Below, one piece after another: positions 18,838 to 28,873 of a DNA stretch of 64,000 bases. Position 1 is the stretch's first letter; every line of letters begins with the position of its first letter. The stretch is taken from NCBI RefSeq assembly GCF_947502415.1, contig NZ_CANMZV010000003.1, positions 1 to 64,000 of the forward strand. The letters are read 5' to 3'. The notes under the pieces were generated by a model. The model did no database searches. It was not told the origin of the DNA and was given only the letters and a program-made list of their open reading frames with translations. The position numbers and the translations under genes are program-made. This stretch comes from an uncultured Photobacterium sp. GTDB taxonomy: Bacteria; Pseudomonadota; Gammaproteobacteria; Enterobacterales; Vibrionaceae.

Positions 18838-21483
18838 TTATTTCTCAGCTTTCTCTTTCTTAGGCTTCTTACGCTTGTCAGTAATTTCCCACTTACCGTC
18901 AATGAAGAGCCCAGTCCAACCCGATGGCTTGCCTTCAATTTCTGAGCGGATGTAGTTTTCTTTAGTCTTACGACTAAAACGAACTACTGTAGGGCGACCA
19001 TCCGGATCTTCTGTTGGTGCCTCTGCCAAATATTTGAACTTCGGAGACAGGCGCTCTTTAAAACGTACCAGCTCTTCAACCAATGGCGCACGAGTTTCAC
19101 GCGATTTAGGGAACGTGCTCGCTGCCATAAACAGGCCTGATGCACCATCACGAAGAACAAAGTAAGCATCCGGATCCTGAGAACAAGGCAGCTCAGGCAG
19201 ATGTACCGGATCTTCTTTCGGTGGTGCAATTTCACCATTCTTCAGGATCTTACGGGTGTTCTTACATTCATCGTTAGTACAACCCATATACTTACCGAAA
19301 CGGCCGTTCTTCAGCTCCATGTCCGAACCACATTTATCACATTCGATAACTGGGCCGTCATAGCCTTTCAGTTTGAACTCACCTTTTTCAACGATGTAAC
19401 CGTCACAGCTTGGGTTATTACCACAAACGTGCAGTTTGCGCTCCTGATCAATCAGGTAAGCATCCATCGCCGTATCACACTTCGGACAACGCTTCTTGGC
19501 ACGCAATGCAGCTGTTTCAACATCTTCTTCCAGAACGTTAACAATACCTTCCTCGTCGCCAAGGTTGATTGTCGTCTTACAACGCTCTTTCGGTGACAGT
19601 GCATAACCTGAACAGCCCAGGAACACGCCGGTCGAAGCAGTACGAATACCCATAGGGCGACTACAAGTCGGACACTCAATATCAGTCAGCACGATATTGT
19701 TTGGCTTCATGCCGCCTTCATTTTCATCCAGCTCGGCTTTTTCAAGCTCACCGGTAAAATCATTGAAAAACTGATCGAGAACATTTTTCCAATTCACTTC
19801 ACCGTCGGCGATCTTATCCAGATTACCTTCCATGCGAGCAGTAAAGTCGTAGTCCATCAGATCCGAGAAACTCTCATCCAGACGGTCTGATACGATTTCA
19901 CCCATTTTCTCAGCATAGAATCGACGTTGATCAACACGCACATAACCACGATCCTGAATCGTCGAGATGATTGACGCATATGTTGACGGACGGCCAATTC
20001 CCTTCTTCTCCAGCTCTTTAACCAATGCAGCTTCTGTAAAGCGTGCTGGAGGCTTGGTGAAGTGCTGCTTAGGCTCAAGTGCTTCTAGCGTTAAGCTATC
20101 GCCAACGTGAACCATAGGCAGCGTCGTATCTTCATTCTTACCGGATGGACGCTGTACATGAGTCCAACCAGCAAAGCGCATCGTACGTCCTTTGGCTTTC
20201 AGCGTAAAATCACCAGCCTGAACCGTAATGGTGCTTGAATCGTATTTAGCCGGAACCATCTGACAAGCCACAAACTGGCGCCAGATCAAGTCGTACAGCT
20301 TAACCGCATCCTGATCCATTCCTTCAAGGTTTTCAGCTTTCACTTCAACACTGGATGGACGGATCGCTTCGTGCGCTTCCTGAGCATTGCCCTTACTGCC
20401 ATAGACATTCGGCTTGGCCGGCAAATAGTTCTCGCCGTATTCACTACCAATAAATTCACGCGCAGACTCAACCGCTTCTTTCGACAGGTTTGTCGAGTCG
20501 GTACGCATATAAGTAATATAACCAGCTTCATACAGGCGCTGAGCCAGCCCCATGGTACGCTTAACACCATAGCCTAGGCGTGTACTCGCCGCCTGCTGCA
20601 ATGTCGAGGTGATATAAGGTGCTGACGGCTTACTGCTGGTCGGACGGTCTTCCCGATCAATAACCTTGTATGCAGCTTTCTCCAGCAGCGCTTTCGCTGC
20701 CATAGTCTCGGTTTCATTAACCGGACGGAATGCCTTACCAGCCTGCTGAGCAACCATCAGACGCAGGGCATCTTTACCCACTGTCTGCGTATCAGCATGG
20801 ATATCCCAGAACTCTTCCGGGGTAAATGCCTTGATCTCACGCTCACGCTCAACGATAAGTTTTACGGCAACGGACTGAACACGACCGGCTGACAGGCCTC
20901 GGGCTACCTTCTTCCAAAGAAGCGGCGACACCATGAAACCAACCACACGGTCAAGGAAACGTCGAGCCTGCTGGGCGTTGACCCCATTGATATTCAACTC
21001 ACCCGGCATCTCAAATGCCTGCTGAATTGCATTTTTGGTGATCTCGTTAAAAACCACTCGCTTGTAACGTTCATCATCGCCGCCGATGATCTCACGAAGG
21101 TGCCACGCAATAGCTTCTCCTTCGCGGTCCAAATCAGTTGCGAGATAAACAAAGTCTGCGTCTGCCGCAAGTTTCTGTAGTTCGTTAACTACTTTTTCCT
21201 TGCCCGGAAGCACCTCATAATGCGCTTCCCAATCGTTATACGGGTTAACACCCATCTTTCCGATCAGCGCCTTACGCTCTTTCTCTTTTTTAATACGGGC
21301 TTTCTCTTCCGCACTCAACCCTTTCGTCGAGGTTGCCGCAGCCTTCTTACCCGTACTACGCGCACCCGTAGGCAAATCACGTACGTGACCCACGCTTGAC
21401 TTTACGATGAAGTCCTTACCCAAGTACTTATTAATGGTTTTCGCCTTGGCTGGGGACTCCACAATAACGAGAGATTTACCCAT
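18838..21483 (-). CDS. topA: DNA topoisomerase I
   Basis: A type IA enzyme that relaxes negative supercoils. 881 aa, slightly longer than E. coli TopA (865). Toprim domain at the N-terminus ([28 protein letters not shown]), catalytic Tyr near residue 330 ([11 protein letters not shown]), then three C-terminal four-Cys zinc ribbons (beginning CPTCSRP, CPKCDTA and CDKCGSD). Extra length comes partly from a Lys/Ala-rich insertion near residues 45-70, also seen in other Vibrionaceae as far as I recall. A long leader region separates it from yciN, and a shared terminator separates it from miaE. Confidence 0.98.
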   Translation of the reverse strand: MGKSLVIVESPAKAKTINKYLGKDFIVKSSVGHVRDLPTGARSTGKKAAATSTKGLSAEEKARIKKEKERKALIGKMGVNPYNDWEAHYEVLPGKEKVVNELQKLAADADFVYLATDLDREGEAIAWHLREIIGGDDERYKRVVFNEITKNAIQQAFEMPGELNINGVNAQQARRFLDRVVGFMVSPLLWKKVARGLSAGRVQSVAVKLIVEREREIKAFTPEEFWDIHADTQTVGKDALRLMVAQQAGKAFRPVNETETMAAKALLEKAAYKVIDREDRPTSSKPSAPYITSTLQQAASTRLGYGVKRTMGLAQRLYEAGYITYMRTDSTNLSKEAVESAREFIGSEYGENYLPAKPNVYGSKGNAQEAHEAIRPSSVEVKAENLEGMDQDAVKLYDLIWRQFVACQMVPAKYDSSTITVQAGDFTLKAKGRTMRFAGWTHVQRPSGKNEDTTLPMVHVGDSLTLEALEPKQHFTKPPARFTEAALVKELEKKGIGRPSTYASIISTIQDRGYVRVDQRRFYAEKMGEIVSDRLDESFSDLMDYDFTARMEGNLDKIADGEVNWKNVLDQFFNDFTGELEKAELDENEGGMKPNNIVLTDIECPTCSRPMGIRTASTGVFLGCSGYALSPKERCKTTINLGDEEGIVNVLEEDVETAALRAKKRCPKCDTAMDAYLIDQERKLHVCGNNPSCDGYIVEKGEFKLKGYDGPVIECDKCGSDMELKNGRFGKYMGCTNDECKNTRKILKNGEIAPPKEDPVHLPELPCSQDPDAYFVLRDGASGLFMAASTFPKSRETRAPLVEELVRFKERLSPKFKYLAEAPTEDPDGRPTVVRFSRKTKENYIRSEIEGKPSGWTGLFIDGKWEITDKRKKPKKEKAEK

Positions 21484-22102
21484 AATGACTCTATTACGTC
21501 CTCGTGCTCGTAAAACTTTAAAATAAAAACAGATAGTTGCTCGCTAAAAACATAAAATGGCACGGCAACGCTAGCTAATATACCAATCTGATTAAGTAAC
21601 TAATCAGCAGGCATTTCCCGACGAAACCGGGTCAAATGCAAGTTAAGCAGTTACTTAATCTAATTGGTATTTACATATTGGGCTACTATCCAAGAAGGTC
21701 AACTGCTTTTTAACGAAAGCAAACTGTTTGCTCGTCCCTTCCCCACCTGTTAACAACTAATTAATAACAAGCTAATTGTAGGTTAAGACAAAACATCTCT
21801 TATCGACTGTAGCTCATCAGCCTTTACCTTGTTAATCGTCGTAAAGTGGCTGAGGGCGCTAATCATTACCACCTCCTTCCCATTTTGACTATTAAAACCC
21901 ATCATTTTTTGCCGTCGCTCACATAATTTGGTCACATTAGCAGCAAAAGCACACGTTCTTTAATCAATTTGGCCGTCAAGCCCTTAGCCCGAACAAGGAT
22001 TTGTTTTATCGTACCAACTTCAATAAACTGACTGCCTTCATCGCTTCCGGATTTCAACCGCCAGCCATGAATTAATCGTTTTTAAGTTCAAGAGATAACA
22101 GC
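21484..22102. other. Long intergenic region between topA and yciN
   Basis: A divergent promoter region of 619 bp. It contains the MITE-like repeat at 21580-21670. Nothing else coding is convincing. topA promoters in other bacteria respond to supercoiling; that cannot be judged here. Confidence 0.4.
21580..21670. mobile_element. MITE-like inverted-repeat element, 91 bp
   Basis: Two 22-nt arms (21580-21601 and 21649-21670) are inverted repeats matching at 20 of 22 positions. They start with ATACCAAT and end with ATTGGTAT, with a run of ATTAAGTAACT in the inner part. The 47-bp middle is non-coding. Size, terminal symmetry and intergenic position fit a non-autonomous miniature element. A target-site duplication is not evident. 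It could fold into a long RNA hairpin between topA and yciN. Confidence 0.7.
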
Positions 22103-22363
22103 ATGAGCGACAAAAAACCAATTTCTGCAAGCGAATTACTGATGATCGCTAACCAACTAATTCAAGACCATGACGCCTATATTGAAGGAATGCGTGCCAC
22201 ATCCGTTGAAGAAAAAGACGGTGTACTGGTGTTCAAAGGCGAATACTTCCTGGATGAGAAAGGTCTGCCGACCGAAAAGACCACTGCTGTTTTCAACATA
22301 TTCAAATTCTTGGCACACAAACTGTCACCGGAATTCACCGTACAGAGCGAATTCTCGGCTTGA
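22103..22363 (+). CDS. yciN: YciN family protein (DUF2498)
   Basis: A small cytoplasmic protein of 86 aa, clearly homologous to E. coli YciN. The conserved core is VLVFKGEYFLDEKGLPT followed by KTTAVFNIFKFLAH. Function is unknown. It sits next to topA as in Enterobacteriaceae, but is transcribed away from it here. It has its own terminator. Confidence 0.9.
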   Translation: MSDKKPISASELLMIANQLIQDHDAYIEGMRATSVEEKDGVLVFKGEYFLDEKGLPTEKTTAVFNIFKFLAHKLSPEFTVQSEFSA

Positions 22364-22373
22364 TCGAAAGCAA

Positions 22374-22399
22374 AACAGCCCTGCACATGCAGGGCTGTT
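22374..22399 (+). terminator. Hairpin terminator after yciN
   Basis: A perfect 12-bp stem, AACAGCCCTGCA / TGCAGGGCTGTT with a CA loop, lies 10 bp past the stop. The downstream T run is weak, so termination may be partial. Confidence 0.6.
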
Positions 22400-22431
22400 A
22401 GCTAGCTATCCGTATAGGCCAATCGGCACTG

Positions 22432-22839
22432 TTAGATATCAATCGTCATCGTATCGTTATTGTCACTTTGATCTGAAGGCGGCATTCCCCGTCCCTTAGG
22501 ATCTTGACCAAACTGATTTGCCCCCTTGGTACCATCCAAAATACCAAGCTCGATAATTACAAATACCGGCCCGATCAGCGGCAAAAACGTAACGATCACC
22601 CACCAACCGCTCTTATTCCTGTCGTGAAGACGTTTAATGTTCAGTGCTAGTGAAGCCCAGAACACAAAGCCCAAAATCACTAACGACAGAATATTCAGCA
22701 ACGGATTCGCAGCCGTCGCTTCCGGCGTGGAATACAGAAATACCGGAAGGGAAACCAGCAACACAGGTATACTGTAAAGCCAGTAATCCCGGCGACGCAT
22801 CCGGCCTTGAAGAGAAAACAGTGCCCACTTCTGATTCAT
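22432..22839 (-). CDS. DUF805 family inner-membrane protein
   Basis: 135 aa. The N-terminal motif FSLQGRMRRRDYWLY and the later NIKRLHDRNKSGWW are the DUF805 hallmarks. About three to four hydrophobic helices follow, and the C-terminal tail is polar and acidic. The function of the family is unknown. It lies 8 bp downstream of sohB on the same strand, so the two are probably co-transcribed. Confidence 0.85.
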   Translation of the reverse strand: MNQKWALFSLQGRMRRRDYWLYSIPVLLVSLPVFLYSTPEATAANPLLNILSLVILGFVFWASLALNIKRLHDRNKSGWWVIVTFLPLIGPVFVIIELGILDGTKGANQFGQDPKGRGMPPSDQSDNNDTMTIDI

Positions 22840-22847
22840 TGTAAAAC

Positions 22848-23909
22848 CTATACGATTGGGCGCTGGCCGCGGCTAATCCACTTAAGCAACAAACTATCTG
22901 CCGCTTCACCAGTAGCACCGGCCAATTTTTCCGCCAGCTTCTTACGCTGAACATAACGGATATTCAGCACCTCACGGTCCTTACACGCCGTAGTGATATA
23001 ATCATCGCTGGTTCCGATATCATCAACCAAACCCAGTTCAAGCGCTTGCTTTCCGAACCAGTGCTCACCGGTTGCGACTTTGTCCAACTCTAGCGACGGA
23101 CGATGTACCTCGATAAACTGCTTGAACAGTTCATGAGTTTCCTCTATCTCTGTCTGGAACTTTTCACGCGCCTTATCGGTATTTTCACCGAACATCGTCA
23201 GCGTACGCTTAAACTCGCCAGCGGTGATCTGCTCAAAATCAATATCGTTTTTCTTCAGCAGCTTATTGAAGTTCGGCAGCTGGGCAATCACGCCGATAGA
23301 GCCGACTACAGCAAATGGTGCAGAGATGATTTTATCAGCCACGCAGGCCATCATGTAGCCACCGCTAGCTGCTACCTTATCCACAGAAATGGTCAGCTTG
23401 ATACCTGCCGCTTTCAGACGATCCAGTTGCGAAGATGCCAGCCCATAGCCATGAACCATACCGCCACCGGTCTCAAGACGCAGCAACACTTCATCCCCTT
23501 CAATAGCCACAGCCAGAATCGCGCTGATCTCTTCACGCAGAGCCGATACCTCGCGGGCATCGATACTGCCGTGGAAATCCAGTACAAACAACCGAGGTTC
23601 GCGGGTATGGGCAAGATCCCCTTCCTTCGCCGCCTTTTTCACCTCATTCTGACGTGCTTTGTCCTTTTCTTTATCGGCTTTTTTCTCCGCCTTGGCACGT
23701 GCTTTTAGCAAAGGCTTGTCAAACAAATGCGACTCTAACTGGTGTACCGTCTCTTTGTACTGCTCAGTCAAATCCGTCACTTCCAGTTCACCTTTTTGTG
23801 AACCATGACGACCGCTCAACCCTTTCGCTAAAACAAGAATGCTGATAATCGCAATCACTACTGTCGCGATTTTGGCCAAGAACAGCCCGTAATCAAACAA
23901 AAAATCCAA
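22848..23909 (-). CDS. sohB: SohB, inner-membrane S49 family serine peptidase
   Basis: A signal-peptide-peptidase-like protease of the SppA/S49 family, 353 aa. An N-terminal transmembrane segment (about residues 10-28) is followed by a Lys/Ala-rich linker, then the protease domain. The Ser/Lys dyad is visible as Ser in VAASGGYMMA and Lys in ITAGEFKRTLTMFGE. In E. coli, extra SohB suppresses degP defects, which suggests a role in envelope protein quality control. Gene order next to yciK and rluB matches E. coli. Confidence 0.93.
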   Translation of the reverse strand: MDFLFDYGLFLAKIATVVIAIISILVLAKGLSGRHGSQKGELEVTDLTEQYKETVHQLESHLFDKPLLKARAKAEKKADKEKDKARQNEVKKAAKEGDLAHTREPRLFVLDFHGSIDAREVSALREEISAILAVAIEGDEVLLRLETGGGMVHGYGLASSQLDRLKAAGIKLTISVDKVAASGGYMMACVADKIISAPFAVVGSIGVIAQLPNFNKLLKKNDIDFEQITAGEFKRTLTMFGENTDKAREKFQTEIEETHELFKQFIEVHRPSLELDKVATGEHWFGKQALELGLVDDIGTSDDYITTACKDREVLNIRYVQRKKLAEKLAGATGEAADSLLLKWISRGQRPIV

Positions 23910-24015
23910 TGTTGAGTCCTCACTTTTGGCAATTACCCCATTGTAACCAAGTTGTCACTTATACTGCTATGGCAATACAATAGGAAGACTAAAAAAACCA
24001 ATAAGGAAGTTACTC

Positions 24016-24777
24016 GTGGAATATCAAATCGCTGCAGATTCACTCAAAAATCGAGTTATTCTGGTGACAGGAGCCGGTGATGGCATTGGCCGCCAGGCTG
24101 CCATCAGCTATGCAGCTCACGGTGCCACTGTTATTTTGCTGGGCCGAACTGTGGCTAAGCTTGAAACCGTATACGACGAGATTGAAACGCTAGGTTATCC
24201 CCAGCCTGCGATTATTCCTCTGGATCTTAGCGGTGCCACTAAACAAAACTATCAGGATATGGTCGAAACCATCGAAAGCCAATTTAGCCGCCTTGACGGC
24301 GTGCTACACAACGCGGGGCTGCTGGGCGTCTTGAGTCCTTTAGATCAACTTAGTGAAGATACTTTTGATGATGTCATGCAGGTGAACGTCAAAGCACAGT
24401 TCCTGATGACCCAGGCTATTTTACCGCTGGTCAAAAAATCAGAAGATGGCCGTATCATCTTTACCTCATCAACGGTCGGCCACGAAGGACGTGCTTTCTG
24501 GGGTGCGTACTCTATCTCGAAATTTGCCACCGAAGGCATGATGCAGGTACTGGCTGATGAGCTAAGTAACAGTAATGTTCGCGTCAATGCTATCAATCCG
24601 GGTGGTACCCGCACGGCTATGCGTGCCAAGGCCTTCCCTGCGGAAGATTCATCGTTGCTGAAAACACCGGCAGATATCATGCCGCTATACCTGTATCTGA
24701 TGGCACCTGAAGGTAAAGGTATTCATGGTCAATGCATTGATGCACAGCCCAAACGAAAACCGGGTGCAGCAAGTTAA
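24016..24777 (+). CDS. yciK: YciK, short-chain dehydrogenase/reductase
   Basis: 253 aa, the normal size of a classical SDR. The Rossmann motif is VTGAGDGIGRQ, NAG is in LHNAGLLG, and the catalytic Ser-Tyr-Lys is seen as FTSSTVG, then AYSISK. The substrate is unknown; the family member in E. coli is an uncharacterised oxidoreductase. It starts at a GTG with AAGGAAG upstream. It converges on rluB with a shared terminator. Confidence 0.9.
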   Translation: MEYQIAADSLKNRVILVTGAGDGIGRQAAISYAAHGATVILLGRTVAKLETVYDEIETLGYPQPAIIPLDLSGATKQNYQDMVETIESQFSRLDGVLHNAGLLGVLSPLDQLSEDTFDDVMQVNVKAQFLMTQAILPLVKKSEDGRIIFTSSTVGHEGRAFWGAYSISKFATEGMMQVLADELSNSNVRVNAINPGGTRTAMRAKAFPAEDSSLLKTPADIMPLYLYLMAPEGKGIHGQCIDAQPKRKPGAAS

Positions 24778-24800
24778 GTAACGGTTCACCCCCAAGATAC

Positions 24801-24829
24801 AAAAAAAGCAGCCAATGGCTGCTTTTTTT
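24801..24829. terminator. Bidirectional terminator between yciK and rluB
   Basis: A7-GCAGCC-AAT-GGCTGC-T7 is a perfect hairpin flanked by A and T runs, serving both convergent genes. Confidence 0.9.
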
Positions 24830-24848
24830 CATCATTAAACCTGTATCC

Positions 24849-25853
24849 TTACTTACGAGTGCGAGGCTTAGCAGGTTTATTTTTCAGTGGGTTACGACGA
24901 TTAGCCGCATTACCTGAAGGTTTACGGCGACCTTGTGACGCACCTTCTGTGTTCTTGCTGCGCGAAGAAGAACGACGGTTATCCTGGCGGCCACGGCGAC
25001 CACGTGATGATTCCTCATTCACTCGTTCTTCATGACGACGAACTGCACGACGGATCTGGCGAACACCACGCTTACGTTTCTGGCCTTCAACTGTCAGCAT
25101 TGTCTTGCTTTCATGTTCAAGTTCAACCATTTCACGCAGGTAGTTCACTTCCTTAAGTTCCAGCTCCATCCAGCCGCCACGCGGTAGCTCTTTGGTCAGG
25201 AATATATCACCGTAGCGAACACGCTTCAGTCGGCTTACCGTTACGCCCTGAGAATCCCATAAACGACGAACTTCACGGTTACGGCCTTCGGTAATCATCA
25301 CGTAGAAAGTGTGGTTCATACCTTCACCGCCTGCGTAAACCACGTCTTCAAAACGGGCCATACCATCTTCAAGCTCAACACCGCGAACTAGGTTACGCAC
25401 CATATCTTCAGTCACTTCGCCGAACACACGTACCATGTACTCACGCTCAACGCGACGACTTGGGTGCATCAAACGGTTTGCCAGTTCACCATCAGTAGTA
25501 AACAGCAACAGACCGGAGGTATTGGCATCAAGACGACCAACAGAAACCCAGCGACCTTCATTCAGGCGCGGAAGGCGATCAAACACCGTACGACGCCCTT
25601 CAGGATCATGACGAGTACACAACTCACCTTCTGGCTTGTTATAAGCCAGAACACGACACACTTCATCAGAAGGTGCAACCAATTCGACCTTGTGACCATC
25701 AATACGAACAAGAACGTTAAGATCTTCAAGACGATCGCCTAATTTGGCAACGTTGCCGTCGATACTTACACGCCCATGTTGGATCATTAATTCGATCTCA
25801 CGACGCGAACCCTGGCCAGATCGAGCCAGCACCTTCTGTAATTTTTCACTCAT
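24849..25853 (-). CDS. rluB: RluB, 23S rRNA pseudouridine-2605 synthase
   Basis: An RsuA-family enzyme, 334 aa. An S4 RNA-binding domain ([18 protein letters not shown]) precedes the catalytic domain with the nucleophilic Asp in [15 protein letters not shown]. Distinct from the closely related RluE/RluF by its context and by a long basic Arg/Lys/Ser tail (from about residue 255) that probably binds rRNA. The frame is open to 25877, but homologues start at the ATG at 25853, which has AAAGG upstream. Confidence 0.93.
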   Translation of the reverse strand: MSEKLQKVLARSGQGSRREIELMIQHGRVSIDGNVAKLGDRLEDLNVLVRIDGHKVELVAPSDEVCRVLAYNKPEGELCTRHDPEGRRTVFDRLPRLNEGRWVSVGRLDANTSGLLLFTTDGELANRLMHPSRRVEREYMVRVFGEVTEDMVRNLVRGVELEDGMARFEDVVYAGGEGMNHTFYVMITEGRNREVRRLWDSQGVTVSRLKRVRYGDIFLTKELPRGGWMELELKEVNYLREMVELEHESKTMLTVEGQKRKRGVRQIRRAVRRHEERVNEESSRGRRGRQDNRRSSSRSKNTEGASQGRRKPSGNAANRRNPLKNKPAKPRTRK

Positions 25854-26035
25854 CAGACAAACCTTTGTCGCCTTCACAGGCGTCGAAATATCATCAATAA
25901 CGCTTTAAGCCCTCTTAAAGCGACCGCGAATTATGCCAAAATCCCGTCACAGATACCACATAAATGACAGAATAGATGATAAACCGTCGTAACTTTACAA
26001 GCTGACAGTCATAACGATAAGCAATCCCTTACTCA

Positions 26036-26656
26036 TCACTTAAAGGGGTCAGGGTCTCCTCCCCCCAGGCGCACAATCTCAATTTCATCATTACTGAAAT
26101 CAATCACTGTCGTTGGCTGCTCACCTAAATAACCACCATTAATAATAAGGTCAACAGCATGCTCCAGCTTGTCACGGATATCATCCGGATCCGATTCAGC
26201 GACATCATTGTTAGGCAAAATGAGCGATGTCGACATCATTGGCTCACCCAACGCTTCCAGCAAAGCCAGGGCAATAGCGTTATCCGGCACTCGGATACCA
26301 ATGGTTTTTCTCTTCGGGTTCATCAGGCGGCGTGGGACTTCTTTCGTTCCTTTGAAGATAAAGGTATAAGCACCCGGAGTATTATTACGCAACAAACGAA
26401 ATGCCGTATTGTCGACACGGGCATACAGCGACAACTCAGACAGATCACGGCACAGCAAGGTAAAATTATGCTTATCATTCAGGCGGCGGATCTGGCAGAT
26501 ACGCTCCAGCGCCTGCTTGTTCTCCAACTGACACCCCAGTGCATAACCGGAATCAGTCGGATACACGATCACCCCACCATTACGAATAATCGCTACAGCC
26601 TGGTTAATCAGGCGTGTCTGTGGTGTTTCCGGGTGAACATAAAAAAACTGGCTCAT
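26036..26656 (-). CDS. yciO: YciO, Sua5/YrdC-fold protein
   Basis: 206 aa with the YrdC RNA-binding fold (GGVIVYPTDSGYALGC near the N-terminus, then HNFTLLCRDLSEL and IGIRVPDN). Relatives TsaC/Sua5 make threonylcarbamoyl-AMP for t6A tRNA modification; YciO is a paralogue whose cellular role is less clear. AGGAGG lies directly upstream of its start, 8 bp after trpH, so the pair forms an operon as in E. coli. Confidence 0.92.
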   Translation of the reverse strand: MSQFFYVHPETPQTRLINQAVAIIRNGGVIVYPTDSGYALGCQLENKQALERICQIRRLNDKHNFTLLCRDLSELSLYARVDNTAFRLLRNNTPGAYTFIFKGTKEVPRRLMNPKRKTIGIRVPDNAIALALLEALGEPMMSTSLILPNNDVAESDPDDIRDKLEHAVDLIINGGYLGEQPTTVIDFSNDEIEIVRLGGGDPDPFK

Positions 26657-26664
26657 TCTTCCTC

Positions 26665-27546
26665 CTATAATGATTCCGAATTCAGCGGAACCTCCTCGTC
26701 AACTCGCTTCTTTTCAACGTCCCAGTCTTGCCAGACCTCAGTCACTCCCTTTGGCAACCACAGGTTACGTCCGAGCTCGGTCCACGGAGAGGCATAGTGA
26801 AAATCGGAACCTTGGGAAGCAAGCAATTTGTATTCTATTGAGTAGTCACCAAGCGTCCTACGCTCCTGCGGAGCTTGCTGCGGCTGAGAAACTTCCATTG
26901 CATCGCCCTGCGCCTCGACAAATGCAGTCAACAGGCGCTTAATCCATTTTGCCGTCATATTGTATCGACCAGGATGGGCAAGCACGGCCTGACCGCCAGC
27001 AGTATGAATGGCCTCAACCGCCTCGGCAATCGAACACCAGTTCGGCGGCACATAACCTGGGTTATTTCGGGTCAGGAATTTCTTGAATACCGCCTGCATA
27101 TTCTTGGCATAACCCTGCTCAACCAGCCATTGGGCAAAATGAGCCCGGGTCAGCGTCGCGCCGTTAGCCAACGCCTTCGCACCTTCCAGCGCCCCCGGCA
27201 TCCGGTTCTTTTCCAGTCGCTCAGCAATCAACTCAGCCCGAGCTTCACGGCGGGCAACCTGCTCAGCAACCAGGGTAGTGATCACAGGGTGTTCAGGGTC
27301 AATATTCAAACCGACAACGTGAATATCAAAATTTCGCCAAAGTGTCGATATTTCAATACCCTTGATGAGAGTTAAAGGCAGATTTTCTTCATCGATTGCC
27401 CGCTGCGCCGGAACTAGCCCAGCCACGGTATCATGATCTGTGATCGCAAGCACATCAACGCGTCGGTCAACCGCTCTCTTTACCAGCGCCTCCGGCGCCA
27501 AACGGCCATCCGAGGCTGTGGTGTGGCTATGTAAATCAAACAACAT
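26665..27546 (-). CDS. rnm: RNase AM / YciV (TrpH), PHP-domain 5'-3' exonuclease
   Basis: 293 aa, a PHP-family metal-dependent phosphoesterase. Metal-binding His and Asp residues are visible in [14 protein letters not shown] and [11 protein letters not shown], then LAHPGRYN and SQGSDFHYA. The E. coli enzyme (YciV, also called TrpH) trims the 5' ends of rRNAs and degrades short RNAs and pAp. It is divergent from the trp operon, with only about 85 bp to trpL, so its promoter lies next to the TrpR operator. Confidence 0.92.
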   Translation of the reverse strand: MLFDLHSHTTASDGRLAPEALVKRAVDRRVDVLAITDHDTVAGLVPAQRAIDEENLPLTLIKGIEISTLWRNFDIHVVGLNIDPEHPVITTLVAEQVARREARAELIAERLEKNRMPGALEGAKALANGATLTRAHFAQWLVEQGYAKNMQAVFKKFLTRNNPGYVPPNWCSIAEAVEAIHTAGGQAVLAHPGRYNMTAKWIKRLLTAFVEAQGDAMEVSQPQQAPQERRTLGDYSIEYKLLASQGSDFHYASPWTELGRNLWLPKGVTEVWQDWDVEKKRVDEEVPLNSESL

Positions 27547-27558
27547 ACATTTATTTTC

Positions 27559-27593
27559 TTGACTTTGTTTTTATGAACTAGTTTACTAGTACG
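27559..27593 (+). promoter_or_regulatory. trp promoter with overlapping TrpR operator
   Basis: -35 TTGACT (27559-27564), a 17-nt spacer and -10 TTTACT (27582-27587). The -10 lies within GAACTAGTTTACTAGTACG (27575-27593), which is almost identical to the E. coli trp operator, in which the -10 is covered in the same way. Binding of TrpR with tryptophan would block RNA polymerase. Confidence 0.88.
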
Positions 27594-27631
27594 TAGCTAC
27601 CCAGTAATCACTTTAATTACAGGATATTTAC

Positions 27632-27706
27632 ATGTTACAGCAAATTCATCATCAACTCTGCGCTTTCTTTTCTTGGTGGTGTCACTTCCCTCTGCGGGTG
27701 GTGTGA
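27632..27706 (+). CDS. trpL: trpL leader peptide
   Basis: A 24-codon ORF between the trp promoter and the first structural gene. Codons 15 and 16 (27674-27679) are tandem TGG Trp codons, so ribosome stalling here senses charged tRNA-Trp. The sequence after the Trp codons includes GCGGG (27694-27698), able to pair with CCCGC in the 5' arm of the attenuator hairpin and so form the antiterminator. Too short for standard gene callers. Confidence 0.88.
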   Translation: MLQQIHHQLCAFFSWWCHFPLRVV

Positions 27707-27737
27707 TTTGCTGTGCCTGACAGGCCAGAACAAACGC

Positions 27738-27762
27738 AAGCCCGCCCAGTGCGGGCTTTTTT
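27738..27762 (+). terminator. trp attenuator
   Basis: AAGCCCGC-CCAGT-GCGGGCTT followed by a T run, 31 bp after the trpL stop and about 100 bp before the first structural gene. Together with trpL it is a classical transcription attenuator. Confidence 0.88.
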
Positions 27763-27859
27763 ATACCCGAAATTCGTAAATACCCTGACAACAAACCAAA
27801 TTAAGCCTGATGCGTTAAGCGCCAAAACATGATAACGCATTGAAAATAAGGAATAACAA

Positions 27860-28873
27860 ATGATTATCGTACTTAAGCCCAATGCAACAGAAAAACAGGC
27901 AAAAGAAATCCTAAGCCGAATAGAACAAGCAGGCCTTAAGCCGTTATATATGCCGGGTGTAGAACGCATCGTGCTGGGAGCGTTAGGTGATGAACGCATA
28001 CTGCAACAGCTTCATCTTGACGCCTTCCCATACGTTGAAACTGTCAAACCCATCCTGACCAAATACAAAATGGTTAGCCGCGAAGTACAGGCGCACGACA
28101 CTGTCGTTCGCTTCGGTAATGCCACTGTCGGCGGTGATAAGTTTGCCGTAATCGCCGGCCCCTGTTCAGTCGAATCCGAAGAACAATTACTGGCTGTGGC
28201 AGAAGTTGTAAAAAAACACGGCGCAGTCGCATTACGAGGCGGAGCCTACAAACCACGTACCAGCCCCTATGATTTTCAGGGCATGGGCACTGAAGGCTTG
28301 AAACTACTACACAAAGCGAACCAACAACTGGGACTTCCAACGGTTTCGGAAGTCATGGAAGTCAGCCAGATTGATTCAATGTGTGAATATATTGACTGCC
28401 TGCAAATTGGCGCTCGCAATATGCAGAACTACGCTTTGTTAAAAGCTGTGGGCGAAAGCAAAAAACCAGTCTTGCTCAAACGCGGACTTTCCGCCACTAT
28501 CGAAGAGCTGTTGCTGGCCGCGGAATACATCTATGACGCTGGAAATCCTAACATTATCCTGTGTGAACGCGGTATCCGCACTTATGAAACAGCGACAAGG
28601 AATACATTGGACCTCAATGCAGTCGCCTTCCTGAAACAGCGAACCCACCTACCGGTGGTTGTTGACCCGAGCCACGGTACCGGTGTCCGCGAACTGGTGA
28701 TCCCGCTATCACGGGCCGCAGCAGCAGTCGGTGCCGACGGCATTATCGTTGAATCACACCTCAACCCGTGTGAAGCACTATCTGATGGTCATCAGGCACT
28801 GACAGGTCCAATGTTTGAACAGTTGATGCAAGAACTAAAACCGTTTGTAGAAGCGGCAGGGAGAACGCTGTGA
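27860..28873 (+). CDS. DAHP synthase, type I-beta with ferredoxin-like regulatory domain
   Basis: Catalyses the first shikimate step, phosphoenolpyruvate plus erythrose 4-phosphate to DAHP. 337 aa, the length of the Thermotoga maritima enzyme, with an N-terminal ferredoxin-like regulatory domain (about 1-70) and a TIM barrel showing VIAGPCSVES, LRGGAYKPRTSPY, IGARNMQN, VLLKRG and DPSHGTG. This differs from the AroF/G/H (I-alpha) type usual in enterobacteria. It is the first structural gene after the trp attenuator, and its stop overlaps the trpE GTG (GTGA), so it is co-expressed with trpE. In this class the N-terminal domain mediates feedback inhibition; tryptophan would be the logical effector here, which is inference. 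Confidence 0.9.
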   Translation: MIIVLKPNATEKQAKEILSRIEQAGLKPLYMPGVERIVLGALGDERILQQLHLDAFPYVETVKPILTKYKMVSREVQAHDTVVRFGNATVGGDKFAVIAGPCSVESEEQLLAVAEVVKKHGAVALRGGAYKPRTSPYDFQGMGTEGLKLLHKANQQLGLPTVSEVMEVSQIDSMCEYIDCLQIGARNMQNYALLKAVGESKKPVLLKRGLSATIEELLLAAEYIYDAGNPNIILCERGIRTYETATRNTLDLNAVAFLKQRTHLPVVVDPSHGTGVRELVIPLSRAAAAVGADGIIVESHLNPCEALSDGHQALTGPMFEQLMQELKPFVEAAGRTL

